A DNA stretch of 64,000 nt. Source: Sphingopyxis italica (GTDB lineage Bacteria > Pseudomonadota > Alphaproteobacteria > Sphingomonadales > Sphingomonadaceae). The notes below the pieces were generated by a model. The model made no database searches. It was given only the letters and a program-made list of their open reading frames with translations, and had not been told where the DNA came from. The first letter of the stretch is position 1. Every line of letters starts with the position of its first letter. A program made the position numbers and the translations under genes. The stretch lies in contig NZ_JAATIT010000006.1 in the NCBI RefSeq assembly GCF_011926545.1, positions 1-64,000 of the forward strand, read 5' to 3'. Below are positions 50,946 through 59,058 of this stretch, piece by piece.

Positions 50946-52580
50946 ATGGACGGGTTGATGCAGAATGTGCCGCTGACGGTCGACCGGATCATCGACCATG
51001 CGGCGAACTGGCATGGCGCGCGCGAGGTGGTGTCGCGCGATGCCGAGGGACGCGTCACCCGTTCGACCTATGCCGACGTCCATGCGGATGCGAAGCGTGT
51101 GTCGAACGCGCTGGCGGCCGAGGGGATCGGGCCCGGCGACCGCGTCGCGACGATGGCGTGGAACGGCGCGCGGCACCTTTCCGCCTGGTACGGCGCGGCG
51201 GGGATGGGCGCGGTGCTCCACACGCTCAACCCGCGCCTGTTCCTCGAACAGATCGCCTATATCGCGAACCATGCGGGCGACCGGCTGCTGATCGCCGACC
51301 CCGCGACCGCCGATCTAGTCGAGCAATTGCTGCCGCAGGTGCCGTCGATCGAGAAGGTGATCTTTTTCTGCGACCGCGCGTCGCTCCCCGAAACCCGCTT
51401 TCCGGCGGTCGCCTTCGACGATTGGATCGCCGAGCATTCCGCCGAATATGACTGGGGCGGGTTCGATGAAAATGCCGCGTGCGGGCTCTGCTACACCAGC
51501 GGGACGACCGGCAATCCCAAGGGCGTGCTCTATTCGCACCGCTCCAACTATATCCACGCGCTGATGACGCTCCAGCGCGATGCGCTCGCCTTGTCGGCGC
51601 GCGATACGGTGCTGCTGGTCGTCCCGATGTATCACGCCAATGCGTGGGGGGTCGTCTATTCGGCGCCCGCGGTCGGCGCGAAGCTCGTGCTGCCCGGCCA
51701 GCGGATGGACGGCGAATCGATCTATAATCTGATCGAGCAGGAGGGCGTGACCTATTCGGCCGCGGTGCCGACGGTGTGGCAGATGCTGCTCACCTATATG
51801 CAGGAGAATGGGAAACGTTTCACGACGCTGGAGCGCGTGACGATCGGTGGTTCGGCGTGCCCCGAATCGATCATCCGCGCCTTTCGCGACGATTATGGCG
51901 TCGACGTCATCCAGGGCTGGGGCATGACCGAAACCTCGCCGCTCGGTACGGTGTCGGTGCCCAATGCGTCGGTCGCGGCAAAGGGCGATGAAGCACAGAT
52001 GGCGTATAAGCTGAAGCAGGGAAGGCTGCTCTGCGGACTCGATATGAAGCTCGTCGACGATGCGGGGAATCGCCTGCCGCACGACGGCAGGACGCCGGGA
52101 CGGCTGATGATCAAGGGGCCGACGATCGCGGCCGCCTATTATGGCGGTGAGGGCGGTGAGGTGCTCGACGACGAAGGCTTTTTCGACACCGGCGACGTCA
52201 GCACGATCGACGCCGAAGGCTATATGCAGATAACCGACCGCGCGAAGGATGTCGTCAAATCGGGCGGCGAGTGGATCAGTTCGATCGAGATCGAGAATAT
52301 CGCGATGGGGCACGACGCGGTCGCCAATGCCGCAGTCGTCGGCGTCGCGCATCCGAAGTGGGACGAGCGGCCGATCCTGCTCTGTCAGCTCAAGGAGGGA
52401 GCGAGCGCCTCGGCCGACGACCTCAAGGCGTATCTCGACGGCAAGATCGCGAAATGGTGGATGCCCGACGATGTGCTGTTCGTCGATACCATCCCGCTCG
52501 GCCCGACGGGCAAGATCGACAAGAAGGCGATCCGCGCGGGGCTCGAGGGGTACAAGCTGCCTTTCGAGGTCAGCCGATGA
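50946..52580 (+). CDS. Acyl-CoA ligase 1 (AMP-forming, medium-chain/DmdB-like)
   Basis: 544 residues of the ANL superfamily. It activates a carboxylic acid with ATP and CoA. Motifs: [20 protein letters not shown] (P-loop), [33 protein letters not shown] and the catalytic Lys in [11 protein letters not shown]. The [14 protein letters not shown] stretch is typical of medium-chain and methylmercaptopropionyl-CoA ligases. AAGGAGAGAG precedes the ATG. It follows operator 4, so it should be induced with the cluster. Confidence 0.92.
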   Translation: MDGLMQNVPLTVDRIIDHAANWHGAREVVSRDAEGRVTRSTYADVHADAKRVSNALAAEGIGPGDRVATMAWNGARHLSAWYGAAGMGAVLHTLNPRLFLEQIAYIANHAGDRLLIADPATADLVEQLLPQVPSIEKVIFFCDRASLPETRFPAVAFDDWIAEHSAEYDWGGFDENAACGLCYTSGTTGNPKGVLYSHRSNYIHALMTLQRDALALSARDTVLLVVPMYHANAWGVVYSAPAVGAKLVLPGQRMDGESIYNLIEQEGVTYSAAVPTVWQMLLTYMQENGKRFTTLERVTIGGSACPESIIRAFRDDYGVDVIQGWGMTETSPLGTVSVPNASVAAKGDEAQMAYKLKQGRLLCGLDMKLVDDAGNRLPHDGRTPGRLMIKGPTIAAAYYGGEGGEVLDDEGFFDTGDVSTIDAEGYMQITDRAKDVVKSGGEWISSIEIENIAMGHDAVANAAVVGVAHPKWDERPILLCQLKEGASASADDLKAYLDGKIAKWWMPDDVLFVDTIPLGPTGKIDKKAIRAGLEGYKLPFEVSR

Positions 52581-52600
52581 CCGCAACGCACGAATTATTG

Positions 52601-52761
52601 TTCACGCGGAGACGCGGAGACGCGGAGGGCCGCCTGCCGCTTTTCCCCGGCATGCCGGGCTTGACCCGGCACCCGCCTTTTCTTGAGGACGAAGGCGGGC
52701 CCCGGATCAAGTCCGGGTGACGAAGGCATGGATCCTCCGCGTCTCCGCGTCTCCGCGTGAA
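52601..52761. repeat. 161-base element bounded by perfect 28-base inverted repeats
   Basis: The left arm (52601-52628) and right arm (52734-52761) are perfect reverse complements and consist of the word GCGGAGAC repeated three times over. Inside lie further smaller palindromes (CCGGGCTTGACCCGG and CCGGATCAAGTCCGG types). There is no coding capacity. It looks like a small non-autonomous palindromic element between the ligase and the hydrolase gene. Confidence 0.85.
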
Positions 52762-52834
52762 CCAGAATTTTCGCGGCTTCTGCGTCTCTGCGCGCATCGC
52801 AATCCCACCCATAAACAATAAGCAGGAGAGACTA

Positions 52835-53962
52835 ATGAACCCCAACGGCATCGAAGGACTCGACGCGCAATTTATCGGACGCGTGTCACCGACCGCGCCG
52901 CGCATCCAGGCGGGCGGGCATCCGTGCCAGGGCATCTACTGGACCCAAAGTGGCAAGCGGCCGAAGGTCGCGATTATCGCGACGCATTATAACGTCGATT
53001 TCTCCGAACATTATATCGCGCCCTGGTTCGCGCGGCAGGGTTTCGGCTTTCTCGGCTGGAACACGCGCTATCGCGGCGTCGAGGACCAGTTCCTTCTCGA
53101 ACATGCGGTGCTCGACATCGGCGTCGGCATGAAATGGCTGAAGGAAGAGGCGGGGGTTGAGCAGATCGTCATCCTCGGCAATTCGGGCGGGGGCTCGCTG
53201 ATGGGCGCCTATCAGGCCGAAGCGATCGCGCCGACCTTGACCGATCGCTTGCCATCGGTGGGGCAGGATGCGCTCGCAAGCCTCGTCAAGGGCGACCTCT
53301 ATATCAGCTTCAACGCCCACCAAGGACGCCCCGAAGTGCTGACCGACTGGATGGACGCGTCGGTGATCGACGAGAATGATCCCGTCGCCACCGATCCCGC
53401 ACTCGACCCGTTCAACCCGGATAACGGCCCGCCCTATTCGGACGCCTTCATCGAAAAATATCGCGCCGCGCAGCGCGCGCGCAACCAGCGGATCACCGAT
53501 TGGGCGAAGGCCGAGCTGAAGCGGCTCAACGATGCGGGCATTCCCGACCGCATCTTCCCGATGTTCCGTTGCTGGGGCGACATCCGCTGCGTCGATCCCG
53601 CGATCGACCCGTCGGACCGCAAGCCCAACTGGTGTTATCGCGGCGACCCCGCGGTCGCCAACCGCACGCCGAGCATCGGCCGCGCGAACACGATCAAGAC
53701 CTGGCTCAATATGTGGAGCCTCGAAACGTCGCCGTGCCAAGGGCAGCCGCATCTCGCCAAACACGACACCCCGGCGCTCGTCGTGCAGGGGACCGCCGAC
53801 ACCGGCGTTTTCCCGAGCGATGCGCGCAAGATTTTCGATTTCCTGGGGTCCAGCGACAAGAAGCTCGAACTCATCCCCGGCGCGCATTATTTCGAGGATT
53901 CGATAGAGGAGCGGCAGACGGCCGCCGACCTCGTCGGCGCATGGATCAAGGAGAAGCTTTGA
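52835..53962 (+). CDS. Alpha/beta hydrolase
   Basis: 375 residues, no signal peptide. A nucleophile elbow GNSGGGS with the loops GTADTG (Asp) and PGAHYFED (His) gives a full triad. Hydrolases of this type cleave esters, thioesters or C-C bonds; the substrate is unknown. ATG 52835 follows AGGAGAG (52824-52830). It is the first gene of the run hydrolase-kinase-enolase-dehydrogenase-hydrolase with gaps of one base or overlaps. Confidence 0.88.
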   Translation: MNPNGIEGLDAQFIGRVSPTAPRIQAGGHPCQGIYWTQSGKRPKVAIIATHYNVDFSEHYIAPWFARQGFGFLGWNTRYRGVEDQFLLEHAVLDIGVGMKWLKEEAGVEQIVILGNSGGGSLMGAYQAEAIAPTLTDRLPSVGQDALASLVKGDLYISFNAHQGRPEVLTDWMDASVIDENDPVATDPALDPFNPDNGPPYSDAFIEKYRAAQRARNQRITDWAKAELKRLNDAGIPDRIFPMFRCWGDIRCVDPAIDPSDRKPNWCYRGDPAVANRTPSIGRANTIKTWLNMWSLETSPCQGQPHLAKHDTPALVVQGTADTGVFPSDARKIFDFLGSSDKKLELIPGAHYFEDSIEERQTAADLVGAWIKEKL

Positions 53963-53963
53963 C

Positions 53964-54941
53964 GTGACGGCGGATGCCGACATCGTCGATGGATTGCGCG
54001 CCGCCGGGCTGGTGGGCGAGGGCGATGTCGTCCTCGAACCGCTGACCGGCGGCGTGTCGTGCGACGTGTGGAAGGTCGAGACCCCGACCGGCCCAATCGT
54101 CGTCAAGCGCCCGCTGCCGCAGCTTCGCGTCGCCGCCGAATGGCTCGCTCCGGTCGAGCGCGGGACGAGCGAGGTGCGCTGGCTGCGGCGCGCGCGGGGG
54201 GGCGATGCGCGAATCGCGCCCGAGGTGCTCGCCGAACTGCCCGGTCATGCCTTCGCGATGCGCTTCCTTCCTGGCTGTCCGGTTTGGAAGGACGAGCTGA
54301 TGGAGGGCCGCGTCGACCCCGGTTTTGCTGCGCAGGTCGGGACGGGCATCGCCGCGGTCCACGCCGCGACCGCGCACAACGACGGCGACCGCGCCGACTT
54401 CCCCAATGACGAGATGTTCCGCGCGCTGCGCGTCGATCCCTTCCTGCTCTATGTTGCGCGGCATGATCGCGAACTGGCGCCCGCGCTGACCACGCTCGCC
54501 GACGATCTGGTGTCGCGCAAGATCGCGCTCGTCCATGGCGACGTCAGCCCCAAGAATATCCTCGTGAGCGCCGACGGGCCGGTGTTCCTCGACGCCGAAT
54601 GCGCGGTCTATGGCGATCCGGCCTTCGACCTCGCCTTTTGCACGACGCATCTGCTGCTGAAGGCGGTGTGGTCGGGCGATAGCCGGATGAACGAAGCGGC
54701 GGCGGCGCTCGTCGCCGCCTACCGCGCCGGCATCGACTGGGAAGACGACGGCGGCCTGCTGCTCCGCGCGGGTAAGCTGACCGCCGCGCTGCTCCTCGCC
54801 CGCGTCGAGGGCAAGTCGCCCGCGCCTTACCTCACCGACCCCGAACATAAGCGTATCGTGCGCGATCAGGCGCGCGCGCGCATCCCCGCGCCAGAGCCGA
54901 TCGACGCGCTCGTCGCCAACTGGAAAAGGACAATTGCATGA
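53964..54941 (+). CDS. APH/choline-kinase-type small-molecule kinase
   Basis: 325 residues with the protein-kinase-like fold of aminoglycoside and homoserine/choline kinases: ATP lysine in IVVKRPLPQLRV, catalytic loop ALVHGDVSPKNILV (HxDxxxxN) and metal site FLDAECAVYGDPAFDLAF. GTG 53964 begins one base after the hydrolase stop, with AAGGAGAAGC upstream. It overlaps the enolase-like gene by four bases. Phosphorylation of a hydroxy acid that then feeds the enolase-like enzyme is the natural inference; antibiotic resistance is unlikely in this setting. Confidence 0.85.
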   Translation: MTADADIVDGLRAAGLVGEGDVVLEPLTGGVSCDVWKVETPTGPIVVKRPLPQLRVAAEWLAPVERGTSEVRWLRRARGGDARIAPEVLAELPGHAFAMRFLPGCPVWKDELMEGRVDPGFAAQVGTGIAAVHAATAHNDGDRADFPNDEMFRALRVDPFLLYVARHDRELAPALTTLADDLVSRKIALVHGDVSPKNILVSADGPVFLDAECAVYGDPAFDLAFCTTHLLLKAVWSGDSRMNEAAAALVAAYRAGIDWEDDGGLLLRAGKLTAALLLARVEGKSPAPYLTDPEHKRIVRDQARARIPAPEPIDALVANWKRTIA

Positions 54942-56236
54942 CTTCGCGTATCGCCTCCGTCACCGGCCGCCAGCTCTGGGACTCGCGTGGCCGGCCCACC
55001 GTCGAGGCCGAGGTCGTGCTCGAATCGGGCGCCATCGGCCGCGCTATCGCCCCCGCCGGGGCCTCGCGCGGGGCGCATGAGGCGATCGACCTACGCGACG
55101 GAGGCGCGGCGTTTGGCGGCTTCGGCGTCAACCGCGCGGTGGCGGGGATCGGTTCCGAAATCGCAAGCGCGATCGCCGGCATGGACGCGCGCGATCAAGC
55201 GGCGGTCGATGCGACGCTCTGCGACCTCGACGGCACGGCGAACAAGGCGCGGCTCGGCGCGAACGCGATCGTTGCGGTGTCGATGGCGGTGCTCCACGCC
55301 GCCGCGGCCGACGCGCGCGAGCCGCTGTGGCGCTATCTTGCCGGGGATCGCAAGGTACGCGTGCCGCTTCCCGAAATCCAGATTTTCGGCGGCGGCGCGC
55401 ACGCCGGGCGGCGCACCGACGTGCAGGATTTCATGGTGATGTGTCCGAAGGCGGGCAGCTTTCGCCGCGCGCTCGAGATTACCGACGATGTCTATCGCGC
55501 CGCAGGCAAGCTGATGGAGGCGAAGGGCCCGTTGTCGGGGGTCGCCGACGAGGGCGGCTGGTGGCCGAACTTCGCGTCGAACGAGGATGCGCTCGACACG
55601 CTGACCAAGGCGATCGAGGCGAGCGGGCACCGCGCGGGCGAGGAGGTGTTCATCTCGCTCGACATCGCCGCGAACGAGCTCGGCGACGCGGGCGGCTATG
55701 ATCTCGCGCTCGACGACGGCCGTCTGTCGGGTGAGGAAATGGCGGCGCGTATCATCGACTGGGCGAAACGCTACCCGATCCTGTCGATTGAGGACCCGGC
55801 GGGGCAGGACGACTGGACGACGATGGCGGCGGTGACCGCGGCGATCGGCGAGCGCGTGCAGATCATCGGCGACGACGTGCTCGTCACCAATGCTGAACGC
55901 GTCGCGCGGGCGAGCGAGGCGGCGGTGTGCAACGCGGTGCTGATCAAGGTCAACCAGGTCGGCACCGTCACCGAGGCAAAGGCCGCGCTCGACGCCGCGG
56001 TCGCCCGCGGATGGGGGGCGATCGTCTCGGCGCGCTCGGGCGAAAGCGAGGATGTCACCATCGCGCACCTCGCGACCGGGTGGGACGCGGGCCAGCTCAA
56101 GGTCGGCAGCTTCACGCGCTCCGAGCGTATGGCAAAGTGGAACGAGATGCTGCGGATCGAGGAAGCAATGGGCGCCGACGCGGAGTTTGCGGGCTTTTCG
56201 GCCTTTGCGGGGTCGATCGGCCGGGTGACGGCATGA
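54938..56236 (+). CDS. Enolase paralogue with altered active site
   Basis: 432 residues aligned along its whole length with enolase. Magnesium ligands (Asp242 in SLDIAANE, Glu285 in SIEDP, Asp312 in GDDVLVTN), the base Lys337 (LIKVNQVGT), Glu205 (DEGG), His155 (GGGAHAG), Ser43, Arg366, Ser367 and Lys388 are kept. Two usual residues differ: QEF reads QDF (Asp164) and SHRSGE reads SARSGE, so His becomes Ala365; GASTG reads GASRG. A beta-elimination from a phosphorylated hydroxy acid is expected, but probably not on 2-phosphoglycerate. It is coupled on both sides by four-base overlaps to a kinase and a dehydrogenase. Confidence 0.88.
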   Translation: MTSRIASVTGRQLWDSRGRPTVEAEVVLESGAIGRAIAPAGASRGAHEAIDLRDGGAAFGGFGVNRAVAGIGSEIASAIAGMDARDQAAVDATLCDLDGTANKARLGANAIVAVSMAVLHAAAADAREPLWRYLAGDRKVRVPLPEIQIFGGGAHAGRRTDVQDFMVMCPKAGSFRRALEITDDVYRAAGKLMEAKGPLSGVADEGGWWPNFASNEDALDTLTKAIEASGHRAGEEVFISLDIAANELGDAGGYDLALDDGRLSGEEMAARIIDWAKRYPILSIEDPAGQDDWTTMAAVTAAIGERVQIIGDDVLVTNAERVARASEAAVCNAVLIKVNQVGTVTEAKAALDAAVARGWGAIVSARSGESEDVTIAHLATGWDAGQLKVGSFTRSERMAKWNEMLRIEEAMGADAEFAGFSAFAGSIGRVTA

Positions 56237-57153
56237 TCGTCCTCCACGCGCGCCCAAGCCCGGGTTTTCGCGACGCGGTCGATGCGATCTTCGGCCCCGG
56301 CGCGGTGACGCACATCGACGAGGCCGCGCCGCTCGATGCGGTCGCGCCCGACATCACCGCGCTGCTCCATGTGCTGACCCCGGTCACTCCCGAATTCATC
56401 GCGTCGGCGCCGAATTTGAAGCTGATCCAGAAGCTCGGCGTCGGGGTGAATACGATCGCGCTTGAGGCCGCGCGCGCGCAGGGCGTCGCGGTGTGCAACA
56501 TGCCGGGCACCAACAGCCGGGCGGTCGCCGAAATGGCGCTGTCGCTGATGATGGCGGTGCTGCGCCGAACCTGTTTCTTCGATGCGCGCACGCGTGCGGG
56601 CGAGGGCTGGACCGCCGATCCGTCCGAGCTCGATCAGGTCGGCGAAATCGGCGGGCGCACCGTCGGGCTCGTCGGCTTCGGCAATTCGGCGCAGTTGCTC
56701 GCGCCTGCGCTCGCGGCGCTCGGCGCAAAGGTTGTCTACACCGCCCGAAACGCGCGCGACGTGCCCTATGAATATTGGCCGCTGGACCGCCTGCTCGCGG
56801 AAAGCGACATCGTGTCGCTGCACATTCCCCTCACCGACGAAACCCGGTCGTCGATCGATCCCTTCGCGATGAAGAAGGGGTCGGTGCTAGTGAACACCGC
56901 ACGCGGCGAACTGGTCGATCAGGCGCGGCTGGTCGAAGCACTGACTTCCGGCCATTTGCGCGGTGCGGGGCTCGACGTCTTTGCCGAAGAACCGCTGCCG
57001 CGCGGCAGTCCGCTGCTCGGGCTGCCGAACGCGGTGTTCGCACCGCATATCGCCTGGCTCACGCCGGAGACGCTGGTGCGCAGTCTGACCGTGGCGCATG
57101 AAAACTGCCGCCGCCTTGTCGCGGGCGTTCAACTTCTTCATCAGGTGATTTAA
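56233..57153 (+). CDS. D-isomer-specific 2-hydroxyacid dehydrogenase
   Basis: 306 residues. NAD(P)-dependent interconversion of 2-oxo and D-2-hydroxy acids. Cofactor motif VGLVGFGNSAQ; catalytic Arg in NTARGELVDQA, Glu in VFAEEPLP, His in PHIAWLTPE. It resembles SerA/hydroxypyruvate reductase-type enzymes. ATG 56233 overlaps the enolase-like stop by four bases; the longer open frame upstream is the shadow of that gene. Its stop overlaps the next start by one base. Confidence 0.92.
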   Translation: MIVLHARPSPGFRDAVDAIFGPGAVTHIDEAAPLDAVAPDITALLHVLTPVTPEFIASAPNLKLIQKLGVGVNTIALEAARAQGVAVCNMPGTNSRAVAEMALSLMMAVLRRTCFFDARTRAGEGWTADPSELDQVGEIGGRTVGLVGFGNSAQLLAPALAALGAKVVYTARNARDVPYEYWPLDRLLAESDIVSLHIPLTDETRSSIDPFAMKKGSVLVNTARGELVDQARLVEALTSGHLRGAGLDVFAEEPLPRGSPLLGLPNAVFAPHIAWLTPETLVRSLTVAHENCRRLVAGVQLLHQVI

Positions 57154-57845
57154 TGTCGCTCCCCATTGTATTGATGACCGGACAGCTTTTGACCGAGACT
57201 GTGTGGCAACCGCTGCTCGAAGCCTGGCCCGACCGCGAAGTCACCGTCGTCGACAACCGCAGCGACGACACGATCGCCGGCTTCGCGCAGCGCCTGCTCG
57301 ACAACGCCCCGCCGAAATTCATCCTTATCGCCCATGCGATGGGCGGCTTCGTCGCGTTCGAGGTGATGCGCCGCGCGCCCGAGCGCGTCGCGAAGCTCGC
57401 GCTTATCGCGACCCTCGCCTCGGCCGATGGCCCGGCGCAGACCGCGCGGCGGCAGGGCTATATCGACCTCGTCGAGAGCGGCAATTTCGATCGGGTCGTC
57501 GAGGAGCGCATCCCGATCCTCTTCCCCGAAGAGAAGCGCGGCGATGAACGGCTGCTCGGCATCGCACGGCGGATGGCGGCCGATACCGGCGCTGACACCT
57601 TCCTCGCCCAGCAGCGCGCGATCATGGCGCGCATCGACAGCCGCCCCCGCCTCGGTGAGATCGCGGTGCCGACGCTGCTGGTCTGGGGCGAGAAGGACGG
57701 CATCACCAGCCGCGCGCATCACGACGAGATCGCGCGCGCCATCCCGGGGGCGCGGCTGGAGGTAATCGCGGGGGCGGGGCATCTGCCGATGATTGAGGCG
57801 CCGGAGGTGGTGGTGCCGTTGCTGACCGAATTCGTCGACGCCTGA
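57153..57845 (+). CDS. Alpha/beta-hydrolase-fold protein lacking the nucleophile serine
   Basis: 230 residues of the alpha/beta hydrolase fold. The nucleophile elbow reads IAHAMGGF, with Ala62 (codon GCG at 57336-57338) where HSMGG would be normal. Asp in WGEKDGI and His in GAGHLPM remain. It may be a non-hydrolytic member (such as a lyase or binding protein) or have lost activity by a single T-to-G change. It closes the five-gene run. Confidence 0.88.
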   Translation: MSLPIVLMTGQLLTETVWQPLLEAWPDREVTVVDNRSDDTIAGFAQRLLDNAPPKFILIAHAMGGFVAFEVMRRAPERVAKLALIATLASADGPAQTARRQGYIDLVESGNFDRVVEERIPILFPEEKRGDERLLGIARRMAADTGADTFLAQQRAIMARIDSRPRLGEIAVPTLLVWGEKDGITSRAHHDEIARAIPGARLEVIAGAGHLPMIEAPEVVVPLLTEFVDA

Positions 57846-57851
57846 CCAATT

Positions 57852-57911
57852 CGTCATCCCGGCGAAGGCCGGGATCTCACCGGCGAGATCCCGGCCTTCG
57901 CCGGGATGACG
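57852..57911. terminator. Perfect 27-base inverted repeat between converging genes
   Basis: Arms at 57852-57878 and 57885-57911 are perfectly complementary, with a six-base loop. The arm holds ATCCCGGC-GAAGGCC, a palindromic word type widespread in sphingomonads. Lying seven to nine bases from two converging stops, it probably terminates transcription both ways, though without T-runs; it may equally be a REP-type repeat. Confidence 0.7.
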
Positions 57912-57919
57912 ACATCAGG

Positions 57920-58978
57920 TTAGGTCAACTCCGCCCGCACCATCGCCGTCCCGTCCACCATCGCCTTCAGCTTGGCCTGCGAATGCTCGCGGCTGTGGTA
58001 TTTCATCCCGCAGTCGGGGGCGATCCACAGCCGTTCGGCGTCGACGTAACGCAGCGCCTCGCGGATGCGCCCCGCGACCACCTCGGGCGTTTCGACGTCG
58101 GGGATCGACAGGTCGAGCACGCCATACATGATCGTCTTGGTCGGCAGTTCGGCGAGGATCGCGGGGTCGAGCCCGGGCTGCGCCGCCTCGACCGAGATCA
58201 CGTCGATCGCCGACGCTTCGAGTTCGGCAAGGAAATCATAGGCCTTGGGCTTCGGCCCCGTCGCGCCCGCACCGTGATGCACCATCGCATAGCCGAAGCA
58301 GATGTGGAGCGCCGTCGTGCCGCCGACCCCGTCGAGCGCGCGGTTGATCGCCTCGATCGCATAGCTGTTCGCCTCGGCGGCGCGCGCCTGCAAATAAGGT
58401 TCGTCGAGCTGGACGACATCGACGCCCGCCGCGAACAGATCCTTCACCTCGGCATTGACCGCATCGGCATAGTCCATCGCGAGCGATTTCGCGTCGGGAT
58501 AATAGCCGTTCTCGGCCTGCTGCGTCATGGTGAAGGGGCCGGGCAGGGTGAGCTTGACGGGCTTGGTCGAATGGCGGCGCAGGAACGCCGCATCCTGCGC
58601 CTCGATCGGCGCGACGCGGCGGATCGGGCCCGAGACGAGCGGCACCGGATTGGCGTTGCCGGTGCGGTCGATCGCGGAGCCATGCTTTTCGCGGTCGATC
58701 CCCGACAGCGCGGTCGCGAGGCGGTTCGAATAGCTTTCGCGGCGCATTTCGCCGTCACCGACGATGTCGATGCCGACCTCCTCCTGATCGCGGATCGCCA
58801 TCAGCGTCGCGGCTTCCTGCGCGTCGGCGAGCCAGGGTTCGGGGACGCGCCACAGCGTTTCGGCGCGCACGCGCGGGGGCAGGCTGGCCTTCAGTCTTTC
58901 GCGGTCGATCAGCCAGTCCGGCTGGGGGTAGCTTCCGACGATCGTCGTCGGCAATATGGGGTGGTCGAACAAGGCCAA
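57920..58978 (-). CDS. MetE-core-like zinc protein (cobalamin-independent methionine synthase family)
   Basis: 352 residues equal to the C-terminal catalytic barrel of MetE without its N-terminal half. Zinc ligands are present: His225 and Cys227 (LHICFGY), Glu264 (SVEAAQPG) and Cys323 (APDCGMKY); the substrate Asp/Glu of VVQLDEPYLQ is also kept. It would transfer a methyl or alkyl group to a thiol. Core-only relatives include archaeal methyltransferases and epoxyalkane:coenzyme M transferase. Divergent from acyl-CoA ligase 2 with operator 5 between, so part of the regulon; methionine synthesis is less likely. Confidence 0.85.
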   Translation of the reverse strand: MALFDHPILPTTIVGSYPQPDWLIDRERLKASLPPRVRAETLWRVPEPWLADAQEAATLMAIRDQEEVGIDIVGDGEMRRESYSNRLATALSGIDREKHGSAIDRTGNANPVPLVSGPIRRVAPIEAQDAAFLRRHSTKPVKLTLPGPFTMTQQAENGYYPDAKSLAMDYADAVNAEVKDLFAAGVDVVQLDEPYLQARAAEANSYAIEAINRALDGVGGTTALHICFGYAMVHHGAGATGPKPKAYDFLAELEASAIDVISVEAAQPGLDPAILAELPTKTIMYGVLDLSIPDVETPEVVAGRIREALRYVDAERLWIAPDCGMKYHSREHSQAKLKAMVDGTAMVRAELT

Positions 58979-59009
58979 TCCTCTCGATTTTTGGGCTGGC
59001 CAAACATTT

Positions 59010-59025
59010 GCTTAGTATTCTATCT
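59010..59025. promoter_or_regulatory. Operator 5: between the MetE-like gene and acyl-CoA ligase 2
   Basis: TTAGTATTCTAT (59012-59023) is the fifth copy of the motif, with one mismatch in the right arm. It lies 34 bases before the MetE-like start and 36 before the ligase start. Confidence 0.7.
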
Positions 59026-59058
59026 AATTCAAGTCGAAACGACGGTTGGGAGAGCAAA

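Noticed and set aside
52601..52761. CRISPR array
   Set aside because: The 8-mers are directly adjacent without spacers and are arranged as two inverted arms, not as regularly spaced direct repeats.
53964..54941. Aminoglycoside resistance gene
   Set aside because: The HxDxxxxN kinase loop is shared by many small-molecule kinases, and the gene is translationally coupled to metabolic enzymes.
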